64,000 bases of DNA from Peptacetobacter hominis (GCF_006861675.1 NZ_SGJB01000011.1:28751-92750), one strand, 5' to 3'; positions 44,426 to 53,520 are shown, numbered from the stretch's first letter. Made by a program: numbers and translations. Notes: generated by a model from the sequence alone, not told the origin.

Positions 44426-45502
44426 CTATTTAAGATCTATATCAGGATAAAGTCCCTTTGCTATTGTTTCTATACCATTCTGTGTACGTGTTGCACTCGC
44501 ATACATTTCACTAAGCATTATAGGAACAACCCTTTTATTTTTGACTGCATTCAGACTTGAGAAGGCTTTGTCCTTTGTTATATATTCAAGATTCTTGTTT
44601 TTTACCTCATTTGCATCATCTCCTGCATAAGGCATATAAACAACAAAAATAACATCCGGATTTGCAGATACTATATCCTCTTTTCCTATAGAATCAGAAT
44701 CTCCATTCAGAAGTTTTCCTCCAAGCTGATTTACCATATCTCCGGCAATACTTTTGTTTCCGTAGTTTGTAAACTTGCCATCCATATATTCAACGACCAT
44801 TGCAGTTGTAGCTTTTTCTGAAGATGTCTCTTTCTTTACATTTTCTATAGTATTTTTCATATCAGCTACAAGTTTTTCAGCTCTGTCCTGAACATCGAAT
44901 ATCTTCCCTATAGTCAGTATATCCTCAAACTCATTCTCAAGTGAGTCATCTGAAACAGCTGTATTCGTATTGATATACACATTTGTTCCATTGTCTATCC
45001 AATTTTGTGCATCTCCAAGTGTAGTTTCTCCAAAAAGAGACGACCATGAGAATATCATATCAGGTTCAAGCATTGTAACTGTTTCCTTTGAAGGTGTGAA
45101 CTCATCAAGATACTCTACTTTTGAAAATGCTGATTTCTGATTGTCGGGAACTTCATTGTCAAGTCCCGCTGTTGCAACAAGTCTGCCCTCAAGACCAAGT
45201 GCAAGCATAGTTTCTATACTTCCCTGATATACTGCAAGCACTTTTTCGGGAGCTTTTTCATATACAGTTGTATACTCTTTTCCATCTGCTCCCTTTGTTA
45301 CAACTGTAAGTGGATACTCAGTTCTCTTATCTCCACTGTTCTCTGTAGACGAAGAAGTCTCTGATGACTGATTCTCCTGTCTGATACTTTCGGCGTTTTT
45401 TCTTTCAGAATCGCCACCTTTTGAGCATGCAACTGTACCAAAAGCCATAACTGCCGCGATTACAATTGCCGCTGCCTTTTTTGTTAGATTTTTTCCTTTC
45501 AT
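44426..45502 (-). CDS. btuF: Cobalamin/corrinoid-type ABC substrate-binding lipoprotein (BtuF/FepB family)
   Basis: This 358-residue protein has a signal peptide and lipobox FGTVACS (Cys about 26), then a Ser/Glu-rich linker. The mature part matches the helical-backbone binding proteins: EKVLAVYQGSIETMLALGLE, EPDMIFSWSSLFGETTL, and the C-terminal AVKNKRVVPIMLSEMYASAT. The YTTVYEKAPEKV opening is common for this family in Clostridia. The riboswitch directly upstream supports cobalamin, cobinamide or another corrinoid as ligand. Confidence 0.88.
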   Translation of the reverse strand: MKGKNLTKKAAAIVIAAVMAFGTVACSKGGDSERKNAESIRQENQSSETSSSTENSGDKRTEYPLTVVTKGADGKEYTTVYEKAPEKVLAVYQGSIETMLALGLEGRLVATAGLDNEVPDNQKSAFSKVEYLDEFTPSKETVTMLEPDMIFSWSSLFGETTLGDAQNWIDNGTNVYINTNTAVSDDSLENEFEDILTIGKIFDVQDRAEKLVADMKNTIENVKKETSSEKATTAMVVEYMDGKFTNYGNKSIAGDMVNQLGGKLLNGDSDSIGKEDIVSANPDVIFVVYMPYAGDDANEVKNKNLEYITKDKAFSSLNAVKNKRVVPIMLSEMYASATRTQNGIETIAKGLYPDIDLK

Positions 45503-45529
45503 GACTATCCTCCATTTCTTTTTAATGGC

Positions 45530-45760
45530 GGATGAAATTTCCGATACGGAATCCCTGATGTATTTTGATTCCGCCAGATGTCTGCTTTACACGGAAGCTT
45601 CATCTCATCATACAGGCAGGTTTCCTGGCTCGCACTCAAACATCCATTCCGCCTTCTCACTTTCGCAATGGCATATTGGTCTAGACTAATGCTCACAGTG
45701 ACCGGATCGCCGATGAATTTCACACCGTTCCCTTTTAAAACTACGTTCACCTGTACAATA
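45530..45760 (-). ncRNA. Cobalamin riboswitch
   Basis: On the minus strand the leader holds the elements of the cobalamin aptamer in order: AGGTGAACG with AAAAGGGAACGGTGTGAAA (P2-P3 start), GCGATCCGGTCACTGTGA (the CCACTGTGA-like core), and the B12 box GCCAGGAAACCTGCCTG at 45612-45628. The B12 box has A for G in the usual GGAGACC form. Beyond it, GGCGGAAT ... ATTCCG / TTCATCCGCC (about 45533-45592) makes an expression-platform hairpin before the ribosome site of the binding-protein gene. High corrinoid should reduce expression. Confidence 0.93.
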
Positions 45761-45814
45761 TCGCTCTAAATACTAGATTATCACAAATCCATTACTTAGG
45801 TAAATATCTTTATA

Positions 45815-46585
45815 TTAACATTTAATTTTTTTCTTATAGTTTCTATATGAAATATACAGACATGGTAGAGTCAGCACGACCTGTATAAATGCCATAAAAA
45901 TTGGAAGATCTGATTTTGATACTCCTGTACTGAATATTGATGAATAACTTCCCATTACGTTAAATATAAAATGAAGCAATATAGCTGTATTTAAATTCTG
46001 TGATCTGTAATAAACCATTCCAAAAAAACTTCCCAGAAGGAATGTATATATTACCTGAGTAATTGTTCCTACAACAAGATATGGACTTCCCAGAAGATTT
46101 AGAAGATGTACCATTCCAAATATTGCAGAAGAAATCAAAATTCCATGCCATACAGACCTTCCTCTCTCCTCGCAGTCCCTGATAATTCTGCTCTGAATTA
46201 TCCCTCTGAATACAGTCTCTTCAAATGTAGCTGTCAACATGACATTTATCAAAAAGAATATCCGGTTGCTTACAGGTACATTTTTTGAAAAATCTATGCT
46301 TAAAAAATTCAGTACTGCATACACTAAAGAAATTACAAAAATATACCATCCATCTTTGAATACAAAACTCATATTCTGTTTGCCTTTTGACAGTCGATCT
46401 TTTTCACCGTTTATTCTTCTGAATATAATCGCCATTGTTATAACAACAACATAAATTACAGATATATAATACGGCTCTGTATTATTTCTGTTCAGAAACA
46501 TTAGTATCTGAAATGGCAACATAGTAAATATAAGTGCCATAACTATATATTTTAAAGTATTTCTATTTCCTTGTATTTTTTCCAT
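45815..46585 (-). CDS. CPBP-family intramembrane metalloprotease
   Basis: This 256-residue membrane protein has seven or eight helices. The CPBP (Abi) motifs are all visible: ATFEETVFRGIIQSRI (EExxxR), SSAIFGMVHLLNLL (FxxxH) and ILLHFIFNVMGSYS (HxxxN/B). Relatives process prenylated proteins or act in bacteriocin self-immunity. It lies about 10 kb from the peptide cluster, with other genes between, so no direct link can be claimed. Confidence 0.88.
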   Translation of the reverse strand: MEKIQGNRNTLKYIVMALIFTMLPFQILMFLNRNNTEPYYISVIYVVVITMAIIFRRINGEKDRLSKGKQNMSFVFKDGWYIFVISLVYAVLNFLSIDFSKNVPVSNRIFFLINVMLTATFEETVFRGIIQSRIIRDCEERGRSVWHGILISSAIFGMVHLLNLLGSPYLVVGTITQVIYTFLLGSFFGMVYYRSQNLNTAILLHFIFNVMGSYSSIFSTGVSKSDLPIFMAFIQVVLTLPCLYISYRNYKKKIKC

Positions 46586-46738
46586 TTTCTTCCTCCTATT
46601 TCCCGTATAATTTTTACTTAGGTATACTTTGCCATATTATTTAAGCTTTTTCAAGGAAATTAGAGCTCTTTTCTTTCCAAAAATAGATACAATTTTGTAT
46701 CTATATTAATAAATTAAATTATTACTATATCGTAAAAA

Positions 46739-46760
46739 ACTCCGGACATATATCCGGAGT
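46739..46760 (-). terminator. Terminator after the zinc-ribbon HTH gene
   Basis: ACTCCGGA / TCCGGAGT form an 8-bp stem with a 6-base loop; on the minus strand T6 follows. Confidence 0.88.
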
Positions 46761-46768
46761 ATATAATA

Positions 46769-47212
46769 TTATTTATTTTTCCAATAATTGAGCTTCGGCA
46801 ACATATTCTCCATATAATTTCGAACTTCTTCTTCTGTCCATTTTTCATTTGACATAGTTCCCACACAAAACTCTATAATTTTTTCCATATCTGTATATGT
46901 AAAATCCCCATTTGCATAACACCATTTGCAATACTCTTCATTGAACTCACCATTTACTTCTCTGCTGATAGTAGAGTCCTCCAGTGGCATCCCACAACAT
47001 TGACATACAAGTTTTCTCGGAGATCCCAGTATTGTATTTATAGAAACATCAAATACCTTTGAGAGAAGTTTTAATGTTTCTGTGTTCGGTATTGTTTCAT
47101 CATTTTCCCAACGCGATACTGCCTGACGCGTAACAAAAACTTTTTCGGCAAACTCATCCTGAGACATCTCAGCTTTTTTTCTTAAATTAAGTAATATTTC
47201 TCCCGTTTTCAT
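46769..47212 (-). CDS. HTH-XRE regulator with C-terminal zinc-ribbon domain
   Basis: This 147-residue protein has an N-terminal Cro/CI-type HTH (GEILLNLRKKAEMSQDEFAE, VTRQAVSRWENDETIPNTE) and a C-terminal zinc-ribbon domain with CQCCGMPLED and EEYCKWCYANGDFTY, then EWTEEEVRNYMENMLPKL-like sequence. This fusion is common in Firmicutes; targets are unknown. The ATG at 47212 has AGAGGTG upstream; a TTG one codon earlier is possible. It lies at the downstream end of the peptide cluster but on its own terminator. Confidence 0.87.
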   Translation of the reverse strand: MKTGEILLNLRKKAEMSQDEFAEKVFVTRQAVSRWENDETIPNTETLKLLSKVFDVSINTILGSPRKLVCQCCGMPLEDSTISREVNGEFNEEYCKWCYANGDFTYTDMEKIIEFCVGTMSNEKWTEEEVRNYMENMLPKLNYWKNK

Positions 47213-47301
47213 CAATAATCACCTCTTTATAAGGATTTTATAATAGTTTTTCAATTTATCCAAGCAACTATCTGTTTCCTATATAAATAAAATAAATTAA
47301 C

Positions 47302-47332
47302 CCCCATTATTTGAATATCCAAATAATGAGGG
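47302..47332 (-). terminator. Hairpin after FtsX-type permease 1
   Basis: CCCTCATTATTTG / CAAATAATGGGGG pair with one wobble, with a 5-base loop. The tract that follows on the minus strand is TTAATTTATTTT, a weak U-run. Confidence 0.7.
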
Positions 47333-47354
47333 CTACCCAACAACTATTAAATTT

Positions 47355-49970
47355 TTATTCTACATCTCTCATACCATCTGAGATTTCCTTATTCCTAAAG
47401 TTTCTGTTTGCAAGTTTTACTGAAACTATACATGTGATCAATGTTACAAGCGCAAATACAATCGCCTCTTTGTATGGGAAGGTGAAATCCATGAAGTGCT
47501 CTATTCCAAAATTCGTATATGAATCATTATGCCACTTCACAAACTCAATAAGTTTATATGTAGATATTGCTATCCCAACCGCAATACTCAGTACAGCATA
47601 TGTAACAGACTCGTACATATTCATTCTGTTCATATCTTTCAGAGACATTCCCAAAGCTCTCATTGTAAATATCTCTTTTCTTCTCTCCATCAGATTTGAC
47701 TTCACTGTGCAGAATATACTTATACCAGATATGATAAGCACAAGTATTGCATTTGTAGCTCCTCTTCTCTCTGAATTAGCCTGTCCACTATCCTGTAACC
47801 GTAAAAAACTTTCCTTTACAGATATTGCTCCTGGTATATTTTCCTTTACATACATTTCTACTTTTCTGTTTTCTGAGATATTCTCAGGATTTGTATAGTT
47901 TACACCAAGATTATTATATCCATTAAATCCGACAAGCTCTTTCATATTCTTATCTGATGTTATTACTTCAAATGTGCTCCGGTGAAAACCATCGCCATAT
48001 GATTGCCATTCATCTTCAAGAATGGATGCAACTCTTACCTTTACATTTTTCTTTTCAATCTTATCACCATTATGATAATTTACTCCTACGGTAATTATAT
48101 CTCCAACCTTTAAATCCTTATAGATTTCGTGATTCGTATTAGTATTTACATTATCATAAAAACTATTGTATACAGCTACATTTATATATCCATTTGTTTT
48201 TCCATATATATCATTTACTGCTTTAGTATCCTTCATATATGGTTCTAATTTGTCATTTATCATGTCTTCTGAAAAAAATCTAAGATGAGTTTCATATTCA
48301 GTCTTTTCGCTTCCTTCTACTCCATAGTATTCTATAAAGTATTCATTTATATCATCTTTATCAGCTACAAAAGTAGACTCTCCATTAAAGCTAGTATATA
48401 CATTTTTTACTCCATTCATCTCTTTTATTTTTTCTACTGTATTTTCGGGTATTTTGAAACTTTCTATATCATTGTCTAAACCTCGCGAAACCTGTATATC
48501 GTATTTATAGTATATCTTTCTTATCTTATCATTTACCTCTGTTTGCATACTAGAGAACGTATACATTATCATATATCCACAAAGAGATATTGTAAGTATA
48601 GATACGAATGTCCTGGTTTTTTTGATCCATAGATTTCTGATTCCCATATATCTATACATTCCAAACTTATTCTGTATTATACTTCCAATTCTACTCTGTT
48701 TTCCTGTTCTAGCTTTACTTCCTGATGATGTTATTGCATCCATACATCCGACTCTTCCAATTCTAACTATAGGTGGCAATGTTGCAACTATTATAGATAC
48801 TATTGATATTATTGATGTTTTTAATATTATATCTATATCCATATGTATCTTTGGTGTAATTCCAACTATTTCAAGCACATTATCTTTAGATGCCATAAGC
48901 CCTAATTTTGTTACAACAAATCCTGCTGCAATACCTAAAAATGTACCAAACACCATAAGTATAAGAGACTGATAAATAACCATCTGTCTTATATTTCTCT
49001 TTGTCGCTCCTATAAGTCTAAGCATACTTATTTCTCTGATATATTCACCCCATATTATATTGAACATATTGAATACAAGCAGTACCACTGTAATTGCGAG
49101 AACCAATGTATCATATGAAATAAGACTCATATCTTTTATATCATTCATTAGAAATAATTCACCAAGATAATTCGCATTTATATTAATTGAAGTTTTTCCG
49201 AGTTCGTAATCCATTGCTAGTTTTTCATACTGTCTCGATGCTTTTGCTTCATCATCAATGGTACTACCTGAATTAAATCTAACTATTACATCATATGTTA
49301 CAGCTTCATTTGGTATGATATCCTGTTTATTGAAATTTCCATACGTATAACAAATTCCTCTTTTGGGCTCTGATCCTACTTGGCTGGAATTTATCTCTCC
49401 AAATTCTTTTTTTACTAAACCTACTACTTTAAAAGTCTTTTTCTCAGAGTATAGTTTCTCCTCTCCATTTGGAAGTTTGTAGCTTTTTCTAAGTTCAAAT
49501 GAGATAGTCTTACCTATTGGATTTTCTGATATCCCAAAGTTATTGGCACTATCTGTATCTACAACTATCTCATTGTTATTTTTAGGTGCTCTTCCTTCCA
49601 TTATCTGTGCTTTTCTGTCAAAATAATTTCTGGAATCGTCATTGTATCCATTGAATGATTTCAACTCCGATCTAGTTCCATTATTTTTGTTTATAAGATA
49701 TCCTAAGTTCTGAATATTATCTGAATACTCTATTCTATTATCTGACGATACATTTTCCATTTTATCTCTGCTTATATCTACATATTCAGTGTGGTAATCG
49801 CCGTATGCCTTCTTGAATGCTTCTACTCTATTATATTTTTGCGATATATTTATCATGTCAACAGAGAACAGAAACGCTACAACAGATATTACGACGATAA
49901 ACATCATAACTGTTCTGGATTTATTCTTCTTCATATACATGTATGATAGTTTTCTATATATCTGTTTCAT
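47355..49970 (-). CDS. FtsX/MacB-type ABC permease 1 of the peptide cluster
   Basis: This 871-residue membrane protein has an N-terminal helix (SRTVMMFIVVISVVAFLFSV), an extracytoplasmic domain of about 220 residues, three FtsX helices (VLAITVVLLVFNMFNIIWGE, YQSLILMVFGTFLGIAAGFV), then a second helix, a second large outside domain and a final FtsX set. This is the layout of peptide-antibiotic resistance and export permeases. It is a near twin of the protein at 55946-58561. No separate ATPase is adjacent. Immunity to the cluster's peptide or its export is inferred. The start at 49970 has AAGGGGTG upstream; an upstream ATG at 50000 has none. Confidence 0.88.
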   Translation of the reverse strand: MKQIYRKLSYMYMKKNKSRTVMMFIVVISVVAFLFSVDMINISQKYNRVEAFKKAYGDYHTEYVDISRDKMENVSSDNRIEYSDNIQNLGYLINKNNGTRSELKSFNGYNDDSRNYFDRKAQIMEGRAPKNNNEIVVDTDSANNFGISENPIGKTISFELRKSYKLPNGEEKLYSEKKTFKVVGLVKKEFGEINSSQVGSEPKRGICYTYGNFNKQDIIPNEAVTYDVIVRFNSGSTIDDEAKASRQYEKLAMDYELGKTSININANYLGELFLMNDIKDMSLISYDTLVLAITVVLLVFNMFNIIWGEYIREISMLRLIGATKRNIRQMVIYQSLILMVFGTFLGIAAGFVVTKLGLMASKDNVLEIVGITPKIHMDIDIILKTSIISIVSIIVATLPPIVRIGRVGCMDAITSSGSKARTGKQSRIGSIIQNKFGMYRYMGIRNLWIKKTRTFVSILTISLCGYMIMYTFSSMQTEVNDKIRKIYYKYDIQVSRGLDNDIESFKIPENTVEKIKEMNGVKNVYTSFNGESTFVADKDDINEYFIEYYGVEGSEKTEYETHLRFFSEDMINDKLEPYMKDTKAVNDIYGKTNGYINVAVYNSFYDNVNTNTNHEIYKDLKVGDIITVGVNYHNGDKIEKKNVKVRVASILEDEWQSYGDGFHRSTFEVITSDKNMKELVGFNGYNNLGVNYTNPENISENRKVEMYVKENIPGAISVKESFLRLQDSGQANSERRGATNAILVLIISGISIFCTVKSNLMERRKEIFTMRALGMSLKDMNRMNMYESVTYAVLSIAVGIAISTYKLIEFVKWHNDSYTNFGIEHFMDFTFPYKEAIVFALVTLITCIVSVKLANRNFRNKEISDGMRDVE

Positions 49971-50031
49971 ATCTTTCACCCCTTTCTTTATTTTGAACAT
50001 TTATAAATTCCATTATCTACTTTAATATTAG

Positions 50032-50056
50032 AATAGAGGAGATTAACTCCTCTATT
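50032..50056 (-). terminator. Hairpin between the precursor gene and permease 1
   Basis: AATAGAGGAG / CTCCTCTATT form a 10-bp stem with a 5-base loop, 22 bases after the precursor stop. The U-run is poor, so it may terminate partly and let some transcripts continue into the permease gene. Confidence 0.65.
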
Positions 50057-50078
50057 TCAAATGAATATTTACTTTGAT

Positions 50079-50249
50079 CTAATACCATATTGTTGGATAA
50101 GAACTCTTTCCATCATAACAATCTGAACAACAATTATACTTACAAGGAGCATTCGGATTTGTAACTTTACAAGGATCTCCCTGTAATGTTACGTCTTTCA
50201 GTTCGATTTTCTCCTCTATTACTATCTTTTTGTTTTCCTCTCTTTTCAT
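50079..50249 (-). CDS. Cysteine-rich RiPP precursor peptide
   Basis: This 56-residue peptide has a charged leader (MKREENKKIVIEEKIELKDV) and a core with five cysteines at positions 27, 36, 40, 41 and 44: QGDPCKVTNPNAPCKYNCC then SDCYDG, ending in an aromatic tail SSYPTIWY. Size, leader-core contrast and neighbouring radical SAM enzymes mark it as a ribosomal natural-product precursor, likely a sactipeptide or ranthipeptide with thioether links. A very strong site, AAAGGAGG, precedes the ATG at 50249 by 8 bases; an upstream in-frame ATG at 50270 lies before that site. I do not know a named family for it. Confidence 0.82.
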   Translation of the reverse strand: MKREENKKIVIEEKIELKDVTLQGDPCKVTNPNAPCKYNCCSDCYDGKSSYPTIWY

Positions 50250-50270
50250 ATGGAAAACCTCCTTTATCAA

Positions 50271-50523
50271 TATATTTTATATTAAAACCAAACTTTAAAT
50301 AAAATATCTCATAGTATCCTCTGCGAAATTCTCACTGAGTATGTGTGCAGGCTTCTATGATACATTCAATCTTTCGTTCAGTTAATAATATACTAATTTA
50401 GTCTTTTTATATAATTTTTCTCTTTTTCAACTTCATAATATCAATGTTTTTAATCTATAACAATATAAATGGTACAAGACGCATAAAATCAGACATAAGA
50501 TGCAATTTTTTAATTTACTGCAA
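50271..50523 (-). promoter_or_regulatory. Long upstream region of the precursor gene
   Basis: About 250 bases, A/T-rich, lie between the S8 gene terminator and the precursor. It should hold the precursor promoter: TATATT at about 50382-50387 (minus strand) is a plausible -10, but its -35 is poor, as expected for an activator-dependent promoter. The repeated CTTATGTCTG and TTTATGCGTCTTG near 50478-50502 (minus strand) could be response-regulator sites. No ORF was seen. Confidence 0.4.
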
Positions 50524-50568
50524 AAGAATAGGTGCTATCCTACTAATATATGGATAGCACCTATTCTT
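50524..50568 (-). terminator. Strong terminator after the S8 peptidase gene
   Basis: AAGAATAGGTGCTATCC / GGATAGCACCTATTCTT form a 17-bp perfect stem with an 11-base loop that overlaps the stop codon. It separates the maturation operon from the precursor gene. Confidence 0.92.
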
Positions 50569-51544
50569 ATAATTTTATTTTCTTGTGTATAATATGACTC
50601 AATATATAAATATTTTCTACCTCATACATATATATACTTTTCCAATTTATATCTATGCAGAACTCATCATTTATCATCTGTATAAAATCATACACATTAT
50701 CTCCATACAGACCAGTTATATTATTTATCAGACTGTTTTTCTCAATAAACGACATACTAACTTTTCCATTTGCAAAGTTCGTGTTCAATATATCTATTAT
50801 TTTTGCAGTTACATAATCATATATATATTCCTTTTTGTACATATACCTTTTTTCTTTATATGTTGTACCTATATTAGAATTTTCTCTAAGCATTTTCTCT
50901 ATCTCTGACTGTTTCGATATATTCATTCTACACATCAGATCTGCTATTATCCCAGATGCCAAAGCGGTTGCTCTACTGTGTTTTCCAAATGCAGTTACAT
51001 TTCCTTTGAACATATACAATCTATCTCTTCCATTTGCATACATTTGATTTTCTCTCGTAAAATCATACGTATAGTCATTATCACTACATATTCTTTTATA
51101 ACCCTTTACTCCTATTACAGAATCAAATGACGCAGGATAACTTTTCATACTTCCTGATTTTCTGTATTTTGAAGCTATAAGTATTTTCCTCTCTTTTTTT
51201 AAATCCTCACATACCTTTTTTAGGTCAGATAGTCTATTTTCTGATATCATAGCTGCTGATATATTTACTATATCTATATCCTTCCCCTTCAATATTTCCA
51301 ATCCGTTTATTAGGCTCGATACACCTATACTTCCCTCATCACTGAATATTTTGACTGGATATATAGTTGCATCTGGACATCTTTCAAGTATAGTTTTTGC
51401 ACACAAAGTACCATGACCTAACATATCTTCTATATTATCAATTTCTTTTATCTGTATATCTTTGTCATATACAAACTTTCCCTGTATTTCTGGATCTGAT
51501 GTATCGATTCCACTATCGACAACAGCAATATTTATATTTTTCAT
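50567..51544 (-). CDS. Subtilisin-like S8 peptidase fused to a carrier-protein-like domain
   Basis: This 325-residue protein has no signal peptide. The S8 triad is D10 (AVVDSGID), H44 (MLGHGTLCA) and S190 (GKHSRATALASG, in place of GTSxAxP). The oxyanion-hole Asn region reads IASKYRKSG, with no AGN. After about residue 243 the protein changes to a helical domain of about 80 residues, in which LYGDNVYDFIQMINDEFCID resembles an acyl carrier protein around its DSL motif, with Asn283 where the phosphopantetheine serine should be. From memory, carrier-related proteins occur in clostridial radical-SAM peptide systems. It probably removes the precursor leader in the cytoplasm, with the C-terminal domain as a docking module. 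Confidence 0.82.
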   Translation of the reverse strand: MKNINIAVVDSGIDTSDPEIQGKFVYDKDIQIKEIDNIEDMLGHGTLCAKTILERCPDATIYPVKIFSDEGSIGVSSLINGLEILKGKDIDIVNISAAMISENRLSDLKKVCEDLKKERKILIASKYRKSGSMKSYPASFDSVIGVKGYKRICSDNDYTYDFTRENQMYANGRDRLYMFKGNVTAFGKHSRATALASGIIADLMCRMNISKQSEIEKMLRENSNIGTTYKEKRYMYKKEYIYDYVTAKIIDILNTNFANGKVSMSFIEKNSLINNITGLYGDNVYDFIQMINDEFCIDINWKSIYMYEVENIYILSHIIHKKIKL

Positions 51545-51669
51545 TTCTATCTCCTTAACATATATAAGATTTTATTAATAATTTATATTTTAATACAAAA
51601 ATTGTGTGAAAATGATCGTAAAAACATTCATTAAAATGATGTTTCAAACTAACATTTTCACACAACAAT

Positions 51670-53442
51670 CTACTCCTGCTCGCTTGCGTATAATCTATAA
51701 TATATATTTCTATTTTTCATAAGCTCATCATGCGCTCCTGATTCTAAAACCTTACCATTAGATAATACAAATATCTTATCTACATCCCTTATTGTAGATA
51801 GTCTATGTGCAATAACTATTACTATTCTATCTTTTAGGGTTTTCTTTATACTCTCCATTATTATGTCCTGTGAAACATTATCCAACGCGGATGTAGCCTC
51901 ATCAAATATTATAATTGGACTATCACAAAGCATCGCCCTTGCTATTGATATTCTTTGTTTCTGTCCTCCAGATATTTTTATTCCCTTTTCTCCTATCTCT
52001 GTATCAAGTCCATTATCAAGAGATGCTATAAATCCATCAAGACCCGAAAGTGTACATACTCTTTTTATGTCTTCATCAGAAATATTTTTCCCGAGAGATA
52101 TATTGTTTCTTATAGTGCTATCAAATATAACTATATCCTGACTTACTATAGACACACATTTTCTTAAAGACATCAATCTTATGTTTTTTATATTATCCCC
52201 ATCTATTTCTATACTTCCACTATCAACATCCCATAATCTATAAAGTAATTTTGAAAGTGTAGATTTTCCACATCCACTTTCTCCGACTATAGCTGAAATT
52301 TCGCCTCTTTTAAATTTCATTGATACTCCATTTAGGACATATTTTTTATCTGTGTCATTTTTATCATCTTTTTCATTGTCATATCCAAATACAACATTAT
52401 CTACATTTATCTCAGATAAACAATCAGAATCCAGGCATTTCAATCCATTTTGCTCTTTATCAATCACAGCCGGTTCATCCAGTATTGAATACACTCTATC
52501 TATGGATACTCTTGCCTGTTGTATCCTATTGTTTGCATTCACTATACTTATACATGGACCTATAAGCATACCTGCGTAATTTTGAAATGCAAGAAGTGAT
52601 CCCAATGTAAAATCTCCATTTATTATCATATATCCACCGTATCCATATATAGTCATACTCATCATGAGATTGAATATATTGGCAGCACACATATTTCCAC
52701 TCATCAAAACATTTATTTTTATATCCTTATTTATAAGACCTCTCTGCCCTGAGATAAATTTGGATATAAAAAATCTCTTTGACTTTGAAATTATCACATT
52801 CATTATGTTATAAACATATTCCTGTACGATATTGCTCGAATCTCCATACTCATCTCTATACATACTTACATTTGAATGAATACTCTGTGTAAAATATCTC
52901 TGAACAACTACAAGTATAATCTGTATTGATACAACCGCTACAAAAAGAATTGAATCTATCCTGAACATAAGATAAAGGGATATGACAGCAGTTATAGAAT
53001 TTTTTATAATAGAAAATACAAGTTCTGCATCTATATTTTCTATTATATCTATATCGGATTGTACTATAGACATTAGATTTCCAGTTCTATTCTCCGTATA
53101 AAATCTCCCTGATAACTTTGATAGATGATCTAGAACCTTCAACCTAAACTTTATAGCAACTTTATTTCTCATCGTCGCATATATATACCCCAAAATAAGA
53201 TTTAAAAGTCTAGCAGAAACCGACATAACCGAGTATATGGCTATTATCTTTATAAGAAGTTCCATATTTCTTCCTGTTATACCTTTATCCACCATATCTC
53301 TTGTCAACATAGGAAGTACAAGGTCTATCGTAGTTATAACTATAACCATTATCATTGCTATAGCTATTCTTATTCTATTGTGATATGCAACAAATCCTAT
53401 AAATCGCATAACAGGACTTTTTACTTTTGATGCATTTTCCAT
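51670..53442 (-). CDS. ABC exporter of the peptide cluster, no C39 peptidase domain
   Basis: This 590-residue half-transporter has six helices in residues 15-310 and a nucleotide-binding domain with Walker A VGESGCGKST, signature ISGGQKQRISIARAM, Walker B PIIIFDEATSALD and switch IAHRLS. It forms a homodimer and should export the mature peptide. It lacks the C39 leader-peptidase domain found in many bacteriocin exporters, so processing must come from elsewhere, perhaps the S8 protein. I start at the ATG at 53442 (GGCGGG 8 bases upstream), two codons inside the first ATG. Confidence 0.9.
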   Translation of the reverse strand: MENASKVKSPVMRFIGFVAYHNRIRIAIAMIMVIVITTIDLVLPMLTRDMVDKGITGRNMELLIKIIAIYSVMSVSARLLNLILGYIYATMRNKVAIKFRLKVLDHLSKLSGRFYTENRTGNLMSIVQSDIDIIENIDAELVFSIIKNSITAVISLYLMFRIDSILFVAVVSIQIILVVVQRYFTQSIHSNVSMYRDEYGDSSNIVQEYVYNIMNVIISKSKRFFISKFISGQRGLINKDIKINVLMSGNMCAANIFNLMMSMTIYGYGGYMIINGDFTLGSLLAFQNYAGMLIGPCISIVNANNRIQQARVSIDRVYSILDEPAVIDKEQNGLKCLDSDCLSEINVDNVVFGYDNEKDDKNDTDKKYVLNGVSMKFKRGEISAIVGESGCGKSTLSKLLYRLWDVDSGSIEIDGDNIKNIRLMSLRKCVSIVSQDIVIFDSTIRNNISLGKNISDEDIKRVCTLSGLDGFIASLDNGLDTEIGEKGIKISGGQKQRISIARAMLCDSPIIIFDEATSALDNVSQDIIMESIKKTLKDRIVIVIAHRLSTIRDVDKIFVLSNGKVLESGAHDELMKNRNIYYRLYASEQE

Positions 53443-53520
53443 ATACATATCCCGCCTTCATAAAATAAACTTCCTTATAAGTATAGTATAATCCACTAAA
53501 CCTTTAACATCTAAATAAAA

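Noticed and set aside
45505..45750. An 81-codon open frame on the minus strand
   Set aside because: It lies wholly inside the cobalamin riboswitch, has no ribosome site and its translation has no protein-like pattern.
45815..46585. CPBP protease as an immunity gene of the peptide cluster
   Set aside because: It is separated from the cluster by a terminator and an unrelated regulator gene, so a link is not supported.
50380..50400. AgrA-like half site (CAGTTAAT) upstream of the precursor gene
   Set aside because: Only one half is present at the spacing expected for a direct repeat, and such A/T-rich sites arise by chance.
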